A DNA stretch of 64,000 bases from Brucella pseudintermedia (GTDB lineage: Bacteria > Pseudomonadota > Alphaproteobacteria > Rhizobiales > Rhizobiaceae). How positions within the stretch are numbered: position 1 is the first letter of the stretch; each line of letters begins with the position of its first letter. Shown one piece after another: positions 25,234 to 34,828 of this stretch. A model generated the notes under the pieces. It ran no database searches. It saw only the letters and a program-made list of their open reading frames with translations, and was not told where the DNA came from. The position numbers and the translations under genes are program-made. The stretch covers positions 1 through 64,000 of the forward strand of contig NZ_WBWE01000012.1 in assembly GCF_008932435.1 (NCBI RefSeq), given 5' to 3'.

Positions 25234-27621
25234 TTATCCCGCAGGTTGCATAAGATTTGCGATCAAGCGGAAAGCACCGGGGACAAGTTTATCGAGCTGA
25301 TGATGCAGGACGAGGCTCGTATGCGTATGTCGGCCTTTGCCAATTCGGGCTGAAACCAGTGCGCCATAGAGCGGTTTTTCTCCGTCGTCATGCATGGAAA
25401 GCAGCGGCTGATAAGCATCGTCCCATGCGGAAACGAAATAAAGTCCGCGTTCCTTGTGCCAGCCGCTCCAGTCGCTTTCATCGATGCTGTTGGGATAGGT
25501 GAGCAGGGGGTGTTCAGGAGCAAGAACGGTAACCGCCGCCTGCGGGTTCGTAACGCGCCAGCGCAGTGATGGCGAGCCGATGGTCAGTTTTCGCGGTGGC
25601 GTCCGGTCTGGATGCCAGCCATCGGATGGCCGATGATAGAGCGTCACAAGATGTCCGCCATTCTCGACAAAACGATGCAGTTTTTTCGTCGCGGGGGTGA
25701 GATCGTCGCGCAGCCCAAAGGCAAATATCCCGACCACGATGGTCGTGAAGCCGGATAGATCACCCGCAAAATGATGCGGTTCGATCTCCGTGACGTCAAA
25801 CCCCATGCGTTTCAGCCATAAGCCGACATTATCGGCACCGCCGCCAATATAGCCGATATGCGCATCGGGCAGCTTCATGTCGAGCGCCAGCACCGGCAGC
25901 ACGGCTGACTCGCGCCAGATGGTTTTGCCTGTATGCGGATAGCTGGAAAAATGTGTTTGCCACGCCGGATTTCCATCAACCAGTGCTGGAAGAACGGTCA
26001 GGCCTGGTGCCGGATCGGAGGGACCATGCAAGACGGCATTTTGTCCGTTTTTGCTGACGCTCCAGCCGTTCTGCGACGCGAAGGTGATCTGCCTTGCCGG
26101 GCCATCGGCCAGAATCGAGATCGGCAATGGTTCCCATTTGCCCGACAGGATGACGGCTGGCGGGTCGATCTGCAACGAGACAGGCGGCACGATAACGAGC
26201 GGTTCTTCAAGGTCGAAGCTGCACTCCGCCAGATGTTCGTCAAACTGCGCTTTCAATCGGATATAGGCTTGTCCATTGCCGCCGAGAGACCGCCATGCCG
26301 GTTCAAAAAGCGGGGACAATGCCGCGTCGCCTGCCAGCGACACATCCAGAATTTCCCGTTCCGGCGTCCGGTGCCCGCAGGCGGTTGAGCAGCTTTCCGG
26401 CAGGACGGGTTGCGCCGTTGCTGCAACGTCTGCCGCACCCGGCCCATATTCGACAACAAGGCGGGTCTCGCCGCCGCTCGGCAATATAGGGGCTTCCAGA
26501 TAAGCCCGCTCGAACAGCGAGGCTGCTTCGATCAGCGCGGCATCTATTTCATGCAGCTTGCGTTGCAGCCTGTGTCTGTGGCGCACAAGAAAATCTTCCG
26601 GTGCGCTGGCCAGAACAGTTTTCAGGCTTTTCGCGGCCTCGACCAGGTTTTTGATGATGGCTTTTCTATCGGGAAAAGCTGCGATTGCCGCTTCAACAGA
26701 CAGATGCGCATCAAGAAGCTGCTTGCGATTTTCAAATGCCAGACTATCGGCGAGACTGGCTAAGGTTTCCGGGAGCCCGTCAAAAATCGTCTTTTCCGAA
26801 CGGCTTTCCGGCAGTTTCAGATGCAGCGGCCATTCTGCTTTGGGCATTTCCGGCCCGCGGCCCATGCCTTGTGTGGCATGGCAGGCACGCGACCATTCAC
26901 CGATCCGGTCGTAATCAGCGCCGGTTGCCTCGTCCCGCCCGGTCGCCCTGATCGTCAGCGTTGTGTCGGGTGGCGGAAGCTCGTCGTCGTAAGTGTCGCC
27001 GCCGCCGGACCAGGCGGGGAGATAAAGTTTCGCCACCTGCCACGGCGTCAGCCCTTCGGCAAAATGCTCTGGAAAGGCATGGGGATCGGCGGCAAGCCGT
27101 ATGGCCGTTTCCGCCGCCCGCGTCATGGCGCGATGGTGGCCGTGCTGGCCGGGAACATCGAGGAAAGTCGGCAGCACGATATCCGGGCGTTCGGTGCGAT
27201 AGGCGCGGACCAGCCGCTCAACGGTCTTCTCCTCGCCCCAATGGGCGAACGTGTCGTCGCCATCCTTGGAGAAGCCGAAATCGTGGACGGAATCGTCAGG
27301 ACCATGCCCAAGCCAATGCAGGTCGCAATCGAGAATGCGCGCGGCTTCTTCCATCTCGCGGGTGCGGATCACGCCAAGCGCGCCGCCGCGTTCCGGGCCA
27401 AGCGCGTTCTGCCCGCCTTCGCCGCGCGTCGAGCAGGCAATCACCACCCGCATACCCAAGCCGAACCGCATATAGGCCATCAGGCCGCTCTGCTCGTCAT
27501 CGGGGTGCGCGCCCGTATGCATCAGCGTCACGGTACAGCGCAGCCTGTTCAGCGCCCGGTGCAGGCGGACAAGGGCGGGAGACGATTTCTGGCGCTCCAT
27601 GCGCTGGCGGGCTGTGAGCAT
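25234..27621 (-). CDS. Large PIG-L family deacetylase
   Basis: This is an unusually long (795-residue) member of the zinc-dependent PIG-L/LmbE de-N-acetylase family, about three times the basic domain. The N-terminal domain holds the metal motifs HPDDE (residues about 39-43) and GQHGHH (about 154-159), plus EGGQNALGPERGGALGVIRTREMEEAARIL. The middle part is beta-rich (residues about 350-560). The C-terminal 200 residues resemble a glutamine-amidotransferase-like fold (FDVTEIEPHHFAGDLSGFTTIVVG, FVENGGHLVTLYH). There is no signal peptide, so it is probably cytoplasmic. It follows the ROK gene by 2 bp and lies divergent from a sugar ABC operon; hydrolysis of an N-acetylated imported compound is inferred. 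Confidence 0.87.
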   Translation of the reverse strand: MLTARQRMERQKSSPALVRLHRALNRLRCTVTLMHTGAHPDDEQSGLMAYMRFGLGMRVVIACSTRGEGGQNALGPERGGALGVIRTREMEEAARILDCDLHWLGHGPDDSVHDFGFSKDGDDTFAHWGEEKTVERLVRAYRTERPDIVLPTFLDVPGQHGHHRAMTRAAETAIRLAADPHAFPEHFAEGLTPWQVAKLYLPAWSGGGDTYDDELPPPDTTLTIRATGRDEATGADYDRIGEWSRACHATQGMGRGPEMPKAEWPLHLKLPESRSEKTIFDGLPETLASLADSLAFENRKQLLDAHLSVEAAIAAFPDRKAIIKNLVEAAKSLKTVLASAPEDFLVRHRHRLQRKLHEIDAALIEAASLFERAYLEAPILPSGGETRLVVEYGPGAADVAATAQPVLPESCSTACGHRTPEREILDVSLAGDAALSPLFEPAWRSLGGNGQAYIRLKAQFDEHLAECSFDLEEPLVIVPPVSLQIDPPAVILSGKWEPLPISILADGPARQITFASQNGWSVSKNGQNAVLHGPSDPAPGLTVLPALVDGNPAWQTHFSSYPHTGKTIWRESAVLPVLALDMKLPDAHIGYIGGGADNVGLWLKRMGFDVTEIEPHHFAGDLSGFTTIVVGIFAFGLRDDLTPATKKLHRFVENGGHLVTLYHRPSDGWHPDRTPPRKLTIGSPSLRWRVTNPQAAVTVLAPEHPLLTYPNSIDESDWSGWHKERGLYFVSAWDDAYQPLLSMHDDGEKPLYGALVSARIGKGRHTHTSLVLHHQLDKLVPGAFRLIANLMQPAG

Positions 27622-27623
27622 GG

Positions 27624-28853
27624 TCAGACTTCCGAATTGGTGTCGAGCTTCGGCGTCATGGCCTCGAACATGGGGAGCGATGCAGCGCCGAGCGCGGCGG
27701 TAAACTGTCCCGTCTGGCCGCGAATGACACGTGGAAGCGCGCGGGCGCGGCGGCTTGCGACCGAAATCGGCAGGCCACCCATATGCCAGATCAGGTCATC
27801 AATGATCGCATCGGGCAACATGCCGCCCAGAATGATCGTCTCGGGATCGAGAATGTTTTCGATCATGGCAATCATTGGCGCGAGGTGGTCGGCGGCTTCC
27901 TGCACCCAGCCCATCAGGACCGGGTTGCGGTCTTCGTGCAGTTTCTGGAGCGCGTCGAAATCGGTGTCATCAATCCCGGCAGCGTGAAGCTTCTCGCGCA
28001 GGGCGTGAAGCGAGGCATAGGTTTCAAGGCAGCCCTTCTGGCCGCAGGCGCAGCCCCGCCCATTGGGCGTGATGACGATATGGCCGATTTCTCCGGCATT
28101 GCCGAAAGCGCCGCGAAACGGCGCGCCGTCTTGGATCATGCCAAGCCCGATACCGGCGCCAAAATAAATCATGGCGAAACTGGAAATCGCATGGCCCGCG
28201 CCGAACAGGCGCTCGCCGACGGCGGCGGCATTGGCGTCGTTTTCGACCAGAACCGGCTCGCCGCAGGCTTCGCTCAGAACCGCCGCCGCGTCGATGCCGG
28301 ACCAGCCGGGCAGGGTGGTCGGGCCAACCGAACTCATGCCTTCAATGTCGAACGGTCCCGGCATCACCACGCCTATGCCGAGCAGGCGCGCCGGAAATGA
28401 AGCTTTCACGGCGTCGACTTCTTTTCGCAACTGCGCGGAAAGCCTGTCGGGGCTGACGTCGTGGATCGGGCGCACATGCTGCTTGCGCGGCTTGCCGGAC
28501 AGGTCGAGCACTGTCGTTACCATATGCGTCGAACCCATTTCAACGCCGATGGTCATCGCGCCTTCGGGATTGACGGCAAACTGGATCGGCGGCTGGCCGC
28601 GTCCTGTTTTCAGCCGTCCGAGCTGCATGAGCAGATTCTCTGAAACCAGCTCATCGACGATATTGGCGATGGCCTGCGCGGTCAGGTGGGTCAGGCGGGC
28701 GATATGCATCCGGCCGAGCGGACCGTGGCGACGCACGACATCAAGCACCACGCGCCGGTTATGATCGCGGATTCGCTCGGGATTCTTGCCGAGGGTGACA
28801 GCCTGCGCAGCGGCTCGCATGGTTGCCGATGCATCTTCCGATTTCGATGTCAT
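27624..28853 (-). CDS. ROK-family transcriptional regulator
   Basis: This sugar-responsive repressor of 409 residues has an N-terminal winged helix (residues about 30-90, GPLGRMHIARLTHLTAQAIANIVDELVSENLL). The ROK domain includes the phosphate-loop-like TIGVEMGSTH and the zinc motif GHIVITPNGRGCACGQKGCLETYASL. The CxCGxxGCxE set is complete, as in NagC/Mlc-like proteins. It is first in a two-gene unit with the PIG-L deacetylase and faces the ABC operon across 289 bp, so it likely controls both. Confidence 0.92.
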   Translation of the reverse strand: MTSKSEDASATMRAAAQAVTLGKNPERIRDHNRRVVLDVVRRHGPLGRMHIARLTHLTAQAIANIVDELVSENLLMQLGRLKTGRGQPPIQFAVNPEGAMTIGVEMGSTHMVTTVLDLSGKPRKQHVRPIHDVSPDRLSAQLRKEVDAVKASFPARLLGIGVVMPGPFDIEGMSSVGPTTLPGWSGIDAAAVLSEACGEPVLVENDANAAAVGERLFGAGHAISSFAMIYFGAGIGLGMIQDGAPFRGAFGNAGEIGHIVITPNGRGCACGQKGCLETYASLHALREKLHAAGIDDTDFDALQKLHEDRNPVLMGWVQEAADHLAPMIAMIENILDPETIILGGMLPDAIIDDLIWHMGGLPISVASRRARALPRVIRGQTGQFTAALGAASLPMFEAMTPKLDTNSEV

Positions 28854-29142
28854 GATCCCCTCCTTCTCCCATTCAAAGAGATAGCGCGGGCTGTTTCTAA
28901 CAGCAATATATTAATTCAACTAAATTATCTTATTGACAAATGGCTCGCAAAATTCAACCGTAAGGCAGGGTGGTGAAGACTGCCTTGCTCACGTTGGGGA
29001 AGTGGGTTCCTGCGTGAGGAAAAATGGGCGCTGCGCATAAGCTGTGCGGCATGTGGTGGAATATGCGGACTGACCAATCCAGTCCGCAGCCGTGCCTGGC
29101 GACCGCATTCGAACCGGTGGGCGGGGCATTAGGGAGGTTTAA
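28854..29142. promoter_or_regulatory. Divergent control region of the ROK/ABC locus
   Basis: This 289-bp region between the ROK gene and the transporter operon contains an AT-rich patch (28895-28940) with TTGACA at 28933-28938 and an AATT/AAATT partial repeat. A ROK operator would be expected here. No clean -10 partner is seen, so promoter positions stay open. AGGGAGG at about 29130 serves the binding-protein gene. Confidence 0.4.
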
Positions 29143-30390
29143 ATGCGTAAGCTGTTATTGGCAGGTCTGGTTGCGGGTCTCAGCACCTTTGCGATCAATG
29201 CCGCTCAAGCTGTCGAAATCGAATATTGGCAATATGTCTTCGAGACACGCGTCAAGGCGATGGACAAGCTGATCGAGAATTTCGAAAAGGCCAATCCGGA
29301 CATCAAGGTCAAGCAGGTCACGTTCCCATACGACGACTATCAGACACGCGTGATCGCCGCGAAGATGGCGGGCAAGAGCCCGGACGTAATGCAGCTTTTC
29401 TATGGCTGGCTGGACAAGTTCGTGGCTGGCGGCATCTTGCAGCCGCTGCCGCAGGACGCATTCCCGCATGACAAGATCGAGAGCGAGTTCTTCCCGATCG
29501 TTTCGGCAATGAAGCGCGGCGATGAATATTACGGCCTGCCGACGGCTGTGCGTTCGCTGGCGCTTTTCTACAACAAGAAGCTGTTCACCGAAGCTGGCCT
29601 CGACCCGAACAATCCGCCCAAGACGCTGGATGAAATGGTCGAAGCCGCCAAGAAGACGACGAAGCGCGACGCTTCTGGCAATCTTCTGGCCGAAGGCATC
29701 ACGCTCGACATGCCGGGACAGGACCAGCATTGGTGGCGTGAGGTTCTGGTGCGCCAGTTCGGCGGCCAGCCTTACACCGACAACGACCGCAAAGTCGCCT
29801 ATAACGACGCTGCTGGCGAAAAGGCGCTTGCCTTCTATACCGGTCTCCAGACCGAACATAAGGTCGGCGAAGTAAAGTTCATGGACGAAGGCCAGGCTGC
29901 ATTCCGGGCCGGCATGGCGGCGATGACCATCGACGGCACATTCCGTCTTGGTTCGTTCCGCACCATCAAGGACTTCGAATGGGGCGTGACCGAGCTTCCG
30001 GCCAACGCCGAAGGCGTGCGCTCCAACTATGCGAGCTACTTCGCCAACGGCATCAGCGCCAAGGCAAGCGGCGAGAAACTCGAAGCCGCCAAGAAGTTCC
30101 TGAACTACATCTCCTCGCCGGAAGCCATGGAAATCTGGCTAAAGGATGTGGGCGAACTGCCTGCACGCCGTTCCGCGGCCCTGACGGAAACGAACCTTGC
30201 CGACCCGATCTACGGCCCGTTCCTGAAAGGTCTGGAATATGCGCACACGACCATGTTCGTGGACGAGTTGAAGCAGCGTCAGGTCGCTGTTGACATGGCC
30301 AACCGCGTGATCCTCGAAAAGCAGCCGGTCAAGGATTCTCTCGAACAGGCTGCCAAGACCGAGCAGGAAGTGCTCGACGCGGCCAAGTAA
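29143..30390 (+). CDS. CUT1 sugar ABC transporter, substrate-binding protein
   Basis: The product is the periplasmic receptor of a carbohydrate ABC importer, with 415 residues. The signal peptide is residues 1-23 (cleavage after AAQA). The mature protein opens VEIEYWQYVFETRVKAMDKLIENFEKANPDIKVKQ and has LPTAVRSLALFYNKKLFTEAGLDPNNPPKT, the typical CUT1 hinge segment. Trp-rich contacts (QDQHWWREVLVR) may bind the ligand. It is the first gene of a seven-step coupled operon, and its ribosome site GGGAGG is strong. Confidence 0.93.
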   Translation: MRKLLLAGLVAGLSTFAINAAQAVEIEYWQYVFETRVKAMDKLIENFEKANPDIKVKQVTFPYDDYQTRVIAAKMAGKSPDVMQLFYGWLDKFVAGGILQPLPQDAFPHDKIESEFFPIVSAMKRGDEYYGLPTAVRSLALFYNKKLFTEAGLDPNNPPKTLDEMVEAAKKTTKRDASGNLLAEGITLDMPGQDQHWWREVLVRQFGGQPYTDNDRKVAYNDAAGEKALAFYTGLQTEHKVGEVKFMDEGQAAFRAGMAAMTIDGTFRLGSFRTIKDFEWGVTELPANAEGVRSNYASYFANGISAKASGEKLEAAKKFLNYISSPEAMEIWLKDVGELPARRSAALTETNLADPIYGPFLKGLEYAHTTMFVDELKQRQVAVDMANRVILEKQPVKDSLEQAAKTEQEVLDAAK

Positions 30391-30468
30391 CAGGCTTGAT
30401 GCGGCGGGGCAGGGGCCTCGCCGCTCTTCTCGCTGCGCGGCTCATCCGTAGCCGAAGGATTTTGACAC

Positions 30469-31428
30469 ATGACAATGACTGTAGAGGCCGGGACGGCTGA
30501 AACAGGCGGTACGGGCAAGGGGCCTTCGGGCAACGGCCTGACGGACCGCCTTTCCATGCGCACAAGACGGTTGATTTGGGTGTGGAGCTTTCTGGCTCTC
30601 CCGATCCTGTTCTATTCGGTCATCCGCTTTTACCCGACGATAGAGGCTTTCTGGCTGTCGCTTACCGACTGGGACCTGATGAACCCGCCAAAGTTCATTG
30701 GCTTCGCCAATTACCAGAAGCTTTTCGCCGATCCCGAATTCTGGAAAGTGTTCAGGAACACTTTCACCTATCTTCTGGTCGGCACGCCGATCAGCCTCGT
30801 GGTGGCGTTCACAATCGCCTATTTCCTGGATCGCGTGCGCGTGATGCACGGGTTCATTCGTGCGCTCTACTTCCTGCCTTACCTCACCACGGCAGCGGCC
30901 ATGGCATGGGTCTGGCGCTGGTTCTACCAGCCAGCCCCCATCGGCTTCATCAATAATATCCTGAATGCGCTGGGCCTTCCGCAGCAGGGGTTTCTGCGCT
31001 CGGTCGATCAGGGTCTCTATGCGATCATGGCGACATCCATCTGGGCCGGTCTCGGCTTCCAGATCATCATCTTCATGGCGGGGCTGCGCGCTGTTCCCAA
31101 CACCTTCTACGAAGCCGCGCGCATTGACGGCCTCGGCGAATGGGCGATCTTGCGCAAGATCACGATCCCGCTTTTGAAACCGACCACGGTATTCCTCGTC
31201 GTCTTTTCGTCCATCGGCTTCCTGCGCATCTTCGATCAGGTCTACAACATGACCACGAACGATCCCGGCGGCCCGCTCGGCTCCACCAAGCCGCTGGTGC
31301 TGATGATCTATCAGACGGCCTTCTCCTCCTATGCGATGGGTTATGCGGCAGCGCAAACCGTCGTCCTCTTCACCATCCTGCTTTGCGTCTCGCTGTTGCA
31401 ACTCTGGATTCTGAGGGAAAAGAAATGA
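30469..31428 (+). CDS. Sugar ABC transporter permease 1
   Basis: The inner-membrane subunit has 319 residues and six helices. It carries the EAA loop contacting the ATPase (YEAARIDGLGEWAILRKITIPLLKPTT), as in MalF/UgpA-type permeases. GAAGGA lies 9 nt upstream of ATG 30469. Its stop overlaps the start of the second permease (ATGA), so the two halves are translated together. Confidence 0.93.
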   Translation: MTMTVEAGTAETGGTGKGPSGNGLTDRLSMRTRRLIWVWSFLALPILFYSVIRFYPTIEAFWLSLTDWDLMNPPKFIGFANYQKLFADPEFWKVFRNTFTYLLVGTPISLVVAFTIAYFLDRVRVMHGFIRALYFLPYLTTAAAMAWVWRWFYQPAPIGFINNILNALGLPQQGFLRSVDQGLYAIMATSIWAGLGFQIIIFMAGLRAVPNTFYEAARIDGLGEWAILRKITIPLLKPTTVFLVVFSSIGFLRIFDQVYNMTTNDPGGPLGSTKPLVLMIYQTAFSSYAMGYAAAQTVVLFTILLCVSLLQLWILREKK

Positions 31429-32276
31429 CAGCGTCCGCCCAAACGAAACCGCTCCCCTTCCAGAATCTTCGGCCCGGCCGCATCGTGACATGGACGCTGC
31501 TGCTCATCGGCGGTCTCATCATGATCACGCCGCTGGCTTTCATGTTCTCCACCTCGCTCAAGACGGCAGGACAGGTCTATGACCTGCGCCTGATTCCGGC
31601 AGAGCCGACATTGCAGAACTACGTCACCATCCTTGCCGATGGCCGCTTCATTCGCTGGTTCCTGAATTCCATGATCGTTGCGGTCGTGGTCACGCTGTCG
31701 AACGTCTTCTTCGACAGTCTCGTCGGCTACACGCTGGCGAAATTCCAGTTCCGCGGACGCTATTTCATCTTCCTCGCCATCCTCTCCACGCTGATGATCC
31801 CCACCGAAATGCTGGTGATCCCGTGGTATCTGATGTCGAGCAAGCTCGGCTGGCTGGATAGCTACTGGGGCATCATGTTCCCCGGCATGATGACGGCCTT
31901 CGGCACGTTCCTCATGAAGCAGTTCTTTGAAGGCGTTCCCAACGACTTTCTGGAAGCTGCCCGCGTCGACGGCCTCAACGAATTCCAGATCTGGTGGAAA
32001 GTCGCCATGCCGCTGGTGACGCCTGCGCTGTCGGCGCTTGCGATCTTCACCTTCCTCGGCAACTGGACCGCCTTCTTCTGGCCGCTGATCGTCGCCACCA
32101 GCCCGGAGCTTTACACGCTGCCGGTCGGGCTTTCGAGCTTCGCCGTCGAGCAGTCCATCCAGTGGGAAATGATCATGACTGGCGCGGCCATCGCCACGCT
32201 TCCCACGCTCGTCGTCTTTCTTCTTCTCCAGCGTTACATCGTGCGCGGTGTCATGCTCGCTGGCCTCAAGGGTTGA
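31425..32276 (+). CDS. Sugar ABC transporter permease 2
   Basis: This is the second channel subunit, 283 residues with six helices and the EAA motif (LEAARVDGLNEFQIWWKVAMPLVTPALS) of MalG/UgpE-type permeases. The reading frame is open upstream, but ATG 31425 inside the previous stop is the natural coupled start. The lyase gene begins 3 bp after its stop. Confidence 0.93.
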   Translation: MTASAQTKPLPFQNLRPGRIVTWTLLLIGGLIMITPLAFMFSTSLKTAGQVYDLRLIPAEPTLQNYVTILADGRFIRWFLNSMIVAVVVTLSNVFFDSLVGYTLAKFQFRGRYFIFLAILSTLMIPTEMLVIPWYLMSSKLGWLDSYWGIMFPGMMTAFGTFLMKQFFEGVPNDFLEAARVDGLNEFQIWWKVAMPLVTPALSALAIFTFLGNWTAFFWPLIVATSPELYTLPVGLSSFAVEQSIQWEMIMTGAAIATLPTLVVFLLLQRYIVRGVMLAGLKG

Positions 32277-32279
32277 ACC

Positions 32280-33794
32280 ATGTCCGATCTCGATCCACGG
32301 CTGTCCGATAAAAGCGTCTTCCCCGATCCGGTTTACAAGGAAACCGTGCTTCGCCCGCTTTTCGACGGCGCCAAGACCCATCATGTCGACGGCTTTCGCC
32401 GCATCGACCGCGCCCATCTCGTCATGCTGGTTGAAACCGGCATTCTCGACCGCGAGCAGGCCGCAGCCATTGCCGGTGCGCTGGAAGCCATCGACAAGGA
32501 AATCGATCCTTCAAAGCTTACCTATACGGGTGAAGTAGAGGACTTCTTCTTCCTCATCGAAAAGGAGCTGAAGGCCCGCATCGGTGCCGATATTGCCGGT
32601 CGCCTTCACACGGCGCGCTCGCGCAACGACATCGACCACACCCTGTTCAAGCTTGGCCTGAAAGCCCGCATCGACACGCTGATGGCGCAGGCGCGCAATC
32701 TGCTGGATAGCATGGTTGCCGCAGCGACACGCGAAAAACAGACGCTGATCGTCGCCTATACGCACGGTCAGCCTGCACAGCCATCGACCTTCGGCCATTA
32801 TCTTTCGGCGGCAATTGAGGTTCTCGTCCGCGACATGGAACGGATGGAAGCCGCGCGCGCCATCGTCAACCTGTCGCCCATGGGGGCGGCGGCCATCACC
32901 ACCTCAGGCTTCCCTATTGACCGCGCACAGGTCGCCAGCCTGTTGGGCTTTGCCGCCCCCTTGCCGAATTCCTATAGCTGCATCGCGGGGGTGGACTACA
33001 TCACCTCCACCTATTCGGCGCTGGAACTGATGTTCGTGCATCTTGGGCGTCTCATTCAGGACTTCCAGTTCTGGACCAGTTTCGAGGTCGGCCAGATTTA
33101 TGTGCCGAACGCTTTCGTGCAGATTTCGTCGATCATGCCGCAGAAGCGCAATCCGGTTCCAATCGAACATATGCGCCATCTGGCAAGCCAGACCATGGGC
33201 CGCGCCCGCACGGTGCTCGATGTGATGCACAACACGCCTTTCACTGACATGAACGACAGTGAAGGCGAAACGCAACAGATGGGCTATGAGGCGTTCGCTT
33301 CAGCTGGCCGCGTGCTTGATCTTCTGGCCGCGTTCATCGGCGCGATCCGCATCGATCCGGCGCGTGTCGCCGAAAACATCCGCCGCTCCTGCATCACCAT
33401 CACGGAACTTGCGGATTCGCTGGTGCGCATCGAAGGGCTTTCGTTCCGGCAGGCGCATGAAATCGCCGCCAGGGTTGCGCGGGCGGTCGTTGCCATGGGC
33501 GGCGGTCTGGAAAAGGACGGTTTTGAGCCTTTCCTCGAAGCTTTCCGCGAATCCGCCGGGCGCGAGCCGTCCTTCGGGCGCGAGAAATTCGAGGAGCTGG
33601 TCTCGCCGCAGCATTTCGTGGTGGTGCGGGATCGTCTGGGCGGTCCGGCGCCAACAGCGATGGATGCAGCGCTGGCGCGGCATAAGGCCGAGGCCGACCG
33701 CTTCAGGGCGCTGGCCGTCGATCACGCAGCCGCCGAGGCAAAGGCTGCGCGCGAACTCAATGATAAATTCAGTGCACTTGTGGAGACCCGCTGA
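32280..33794 (+). CDS. Argininosuccinate-lyase-like enzyme of a catabolic operon
   Basis: This protein of 504 residues belongs to the aspartase/fumarase/ASL superfamily, closest to ArgH: EVEDFFFLIEKEL, GRLHTARSRNDIDHT, THGQPAQPSTFGHYL and the catalytic SSIMPQKRNPVPIEHMR (residues about 283-299, including the mobile catalytic Ser). It is longer than biosynthetic ArgH (about 460). It sits between the permeases and the ATPase of a sugar importer and overlaps the ATPase start (TGATG). Its true substrate is more likely an imported N- or O-succinyl/malyl-type conjugate than argininosuccinate; that is inference. Annotation as ArgH by similarity alone could mislead. Confidence 0.85.
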   Translation: MSDLDPRLSDKSVFPDPVYKETVLRPLFDGAKTHHVDGFRRIDRAHLVMLVETGILDREQAAAIAGALEAIDKEIDPSKLTYTGEVEDFFFLIEKELKARIGADIAGRLHTARSRNDIDHTLFKLGLKARIDTLMAQARNLLDSMVAAATREKQTLIVAYTHGQPAQPSTFGHYLSAAIEVLVRDMERMEAARAIVNLSPMGAAAITTSGFPIDRAQVASLLGFAAPLPNSYSCIAGVDYITSTYSALELMFVHLGRLIQDFQFWTSFEVGQIYVPNAFVQISSIMPQKRNPVPIEHMRHLASQTMGRARTVLDVMHNTPFTDMNDSEGETQQMGYEAFASAGRVLDLLAAFIGAIRIDPARVAENIRRSCITITELADSLVRIEGLSFRQAHEIAARVARAVVAMGGGLEKDGFEPFLEAFRESAGREPSFGREKFEELVSPQHFVVVRDRLGGPAPTAMDAALARHKAEADRFRALAVDHAAAEAKAARELNDKFSALVETR

Positions 33795-34828
33795 TGGCAA
33801 CCATCGAACTTGAAAAGCTGGTCAAGCGTTATGGCAAGGTCGAGGCGGTCCGGGCAATCGATCTCCAGATCAAGGATGGCGAATTCGTCGTTTTTGTTGG
33901 CCCTTCCGGCTGCGGCAAGTCCACAACCCTGCGCATGATCGCGGGGCTTGAGGACATTTCCGGCGGTCATCTGAAGATTGGCGGCGAAGTCGTCAACGAA
34001 CGCGATCCGAAGCAGCGCAACATCGCCATGGTGTTCCAGAACTATGCAATCTATCCGCATATGACGGTTCGCCAGAATATCGGCTTCGGGCTTTATACAT
34101 CGAAACTGTCCAAGGCCGAGAAGGACAAACGGATCGAAGAAACCGGCAAGGCGCTCGGTCTCGAACCCTATCTCGACCGTCGCCCGGCGGCACTGTCCGG
34201 CGGCCAGCGCCAGCGCGTCGCCATCGGTCGCGCCATGGTGCGCAACCCGTCGGCCTTCCTTTTCGATGAGCCGCTGTCGAACCTCGATGCCCAGCTTCGC
34301 GCACAGATGCGCATTGAAATCAAGAGCTTGCATCAGCGTCTTAAGACGACGACCGTTTATGTGACGCACGATCAGGTGGAAGCCATGACCATGGCCGACC
34401 GCATCGTGGTCATGCGCGACGGCCGCATTCTTCAGACCGGCACGCCGACAGAGCTTTATGAAAACCCGACCGATGTGTTCACGGCGCGCTTCATCGGCAG
34501 CCCGTCGATGAACCTCATTGCAGGCCGTCGCAGCGGTGCGGGCGTTGAGCTTGCGCCTGATGGCGACATTCTGGTCGGCGTTCGTCCGCACGACCTGAAA
34601 GTCGAGGAGGGGACGGCCAATGGTCTATCGCTCACCGGCACGGTGACGGCGGTTGAGCCGCTCGGCGCGGAAACGCTGGTGCATCTTGATGTCAATGGCG
34701 TTTCGGTGATTGCAACCGCTCCGGGCAAGGTCATTCCGGCAACGGGCGGCACGCTTGCTGTGTCTGCGCCTGCCGGAAGCCTCTATCTCTTCGACGCGAA
34801 AACCGAGAAGAGTCTGGGCCGCCTATGA
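33794..34828 (+). CDS. Sugar ABC transporter ATP-binding protein (UgpC/MsmK type)
   Basis: The energising subunit has 344 residues: Walker A GPSGCGKST (residues 37-45), Q-loop VFQNYAIYPHMTV, signature LSGGQRQRVAIGRA, Walker B FLFDEPLSNLD and the H-loop YVTHDQVEA. A TOBE domain (VGVRPHDLKVEEG) follows. It couples by overlap to the lyase before and the kinase after. Confidence 0.94.
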   Translation: MATIELEKLVKRYGKVEAVRAIDLQIKDGEFVVFVGPSGCGKSTTLRMIAGLEDISGGHLKIGGEVVNERDPKQRNIAMVFQNYAIYPHMTVRQNIGFGLYTSKLSKAEKDKRIEETGKALGLEPYLDRRPAALSGGQRQRVAIGRAMVRNPSAFLFDEPLSNLDAQLRAQMRIEIKSLHQRLKTTTVYVTHDQVEAMTMADRIVVMRDGRILQTGTPTELYENPTDVFTARFIGSPSMNLIAGRRSGAGVELAPDGDILVGVRPHDLKVEEGTANGLSLTGTVTAVEPLGAETLVHLDVNGVSVIATAPGKVIPATGGTLAVSAPAGSLYLFDAKTEKSLGRL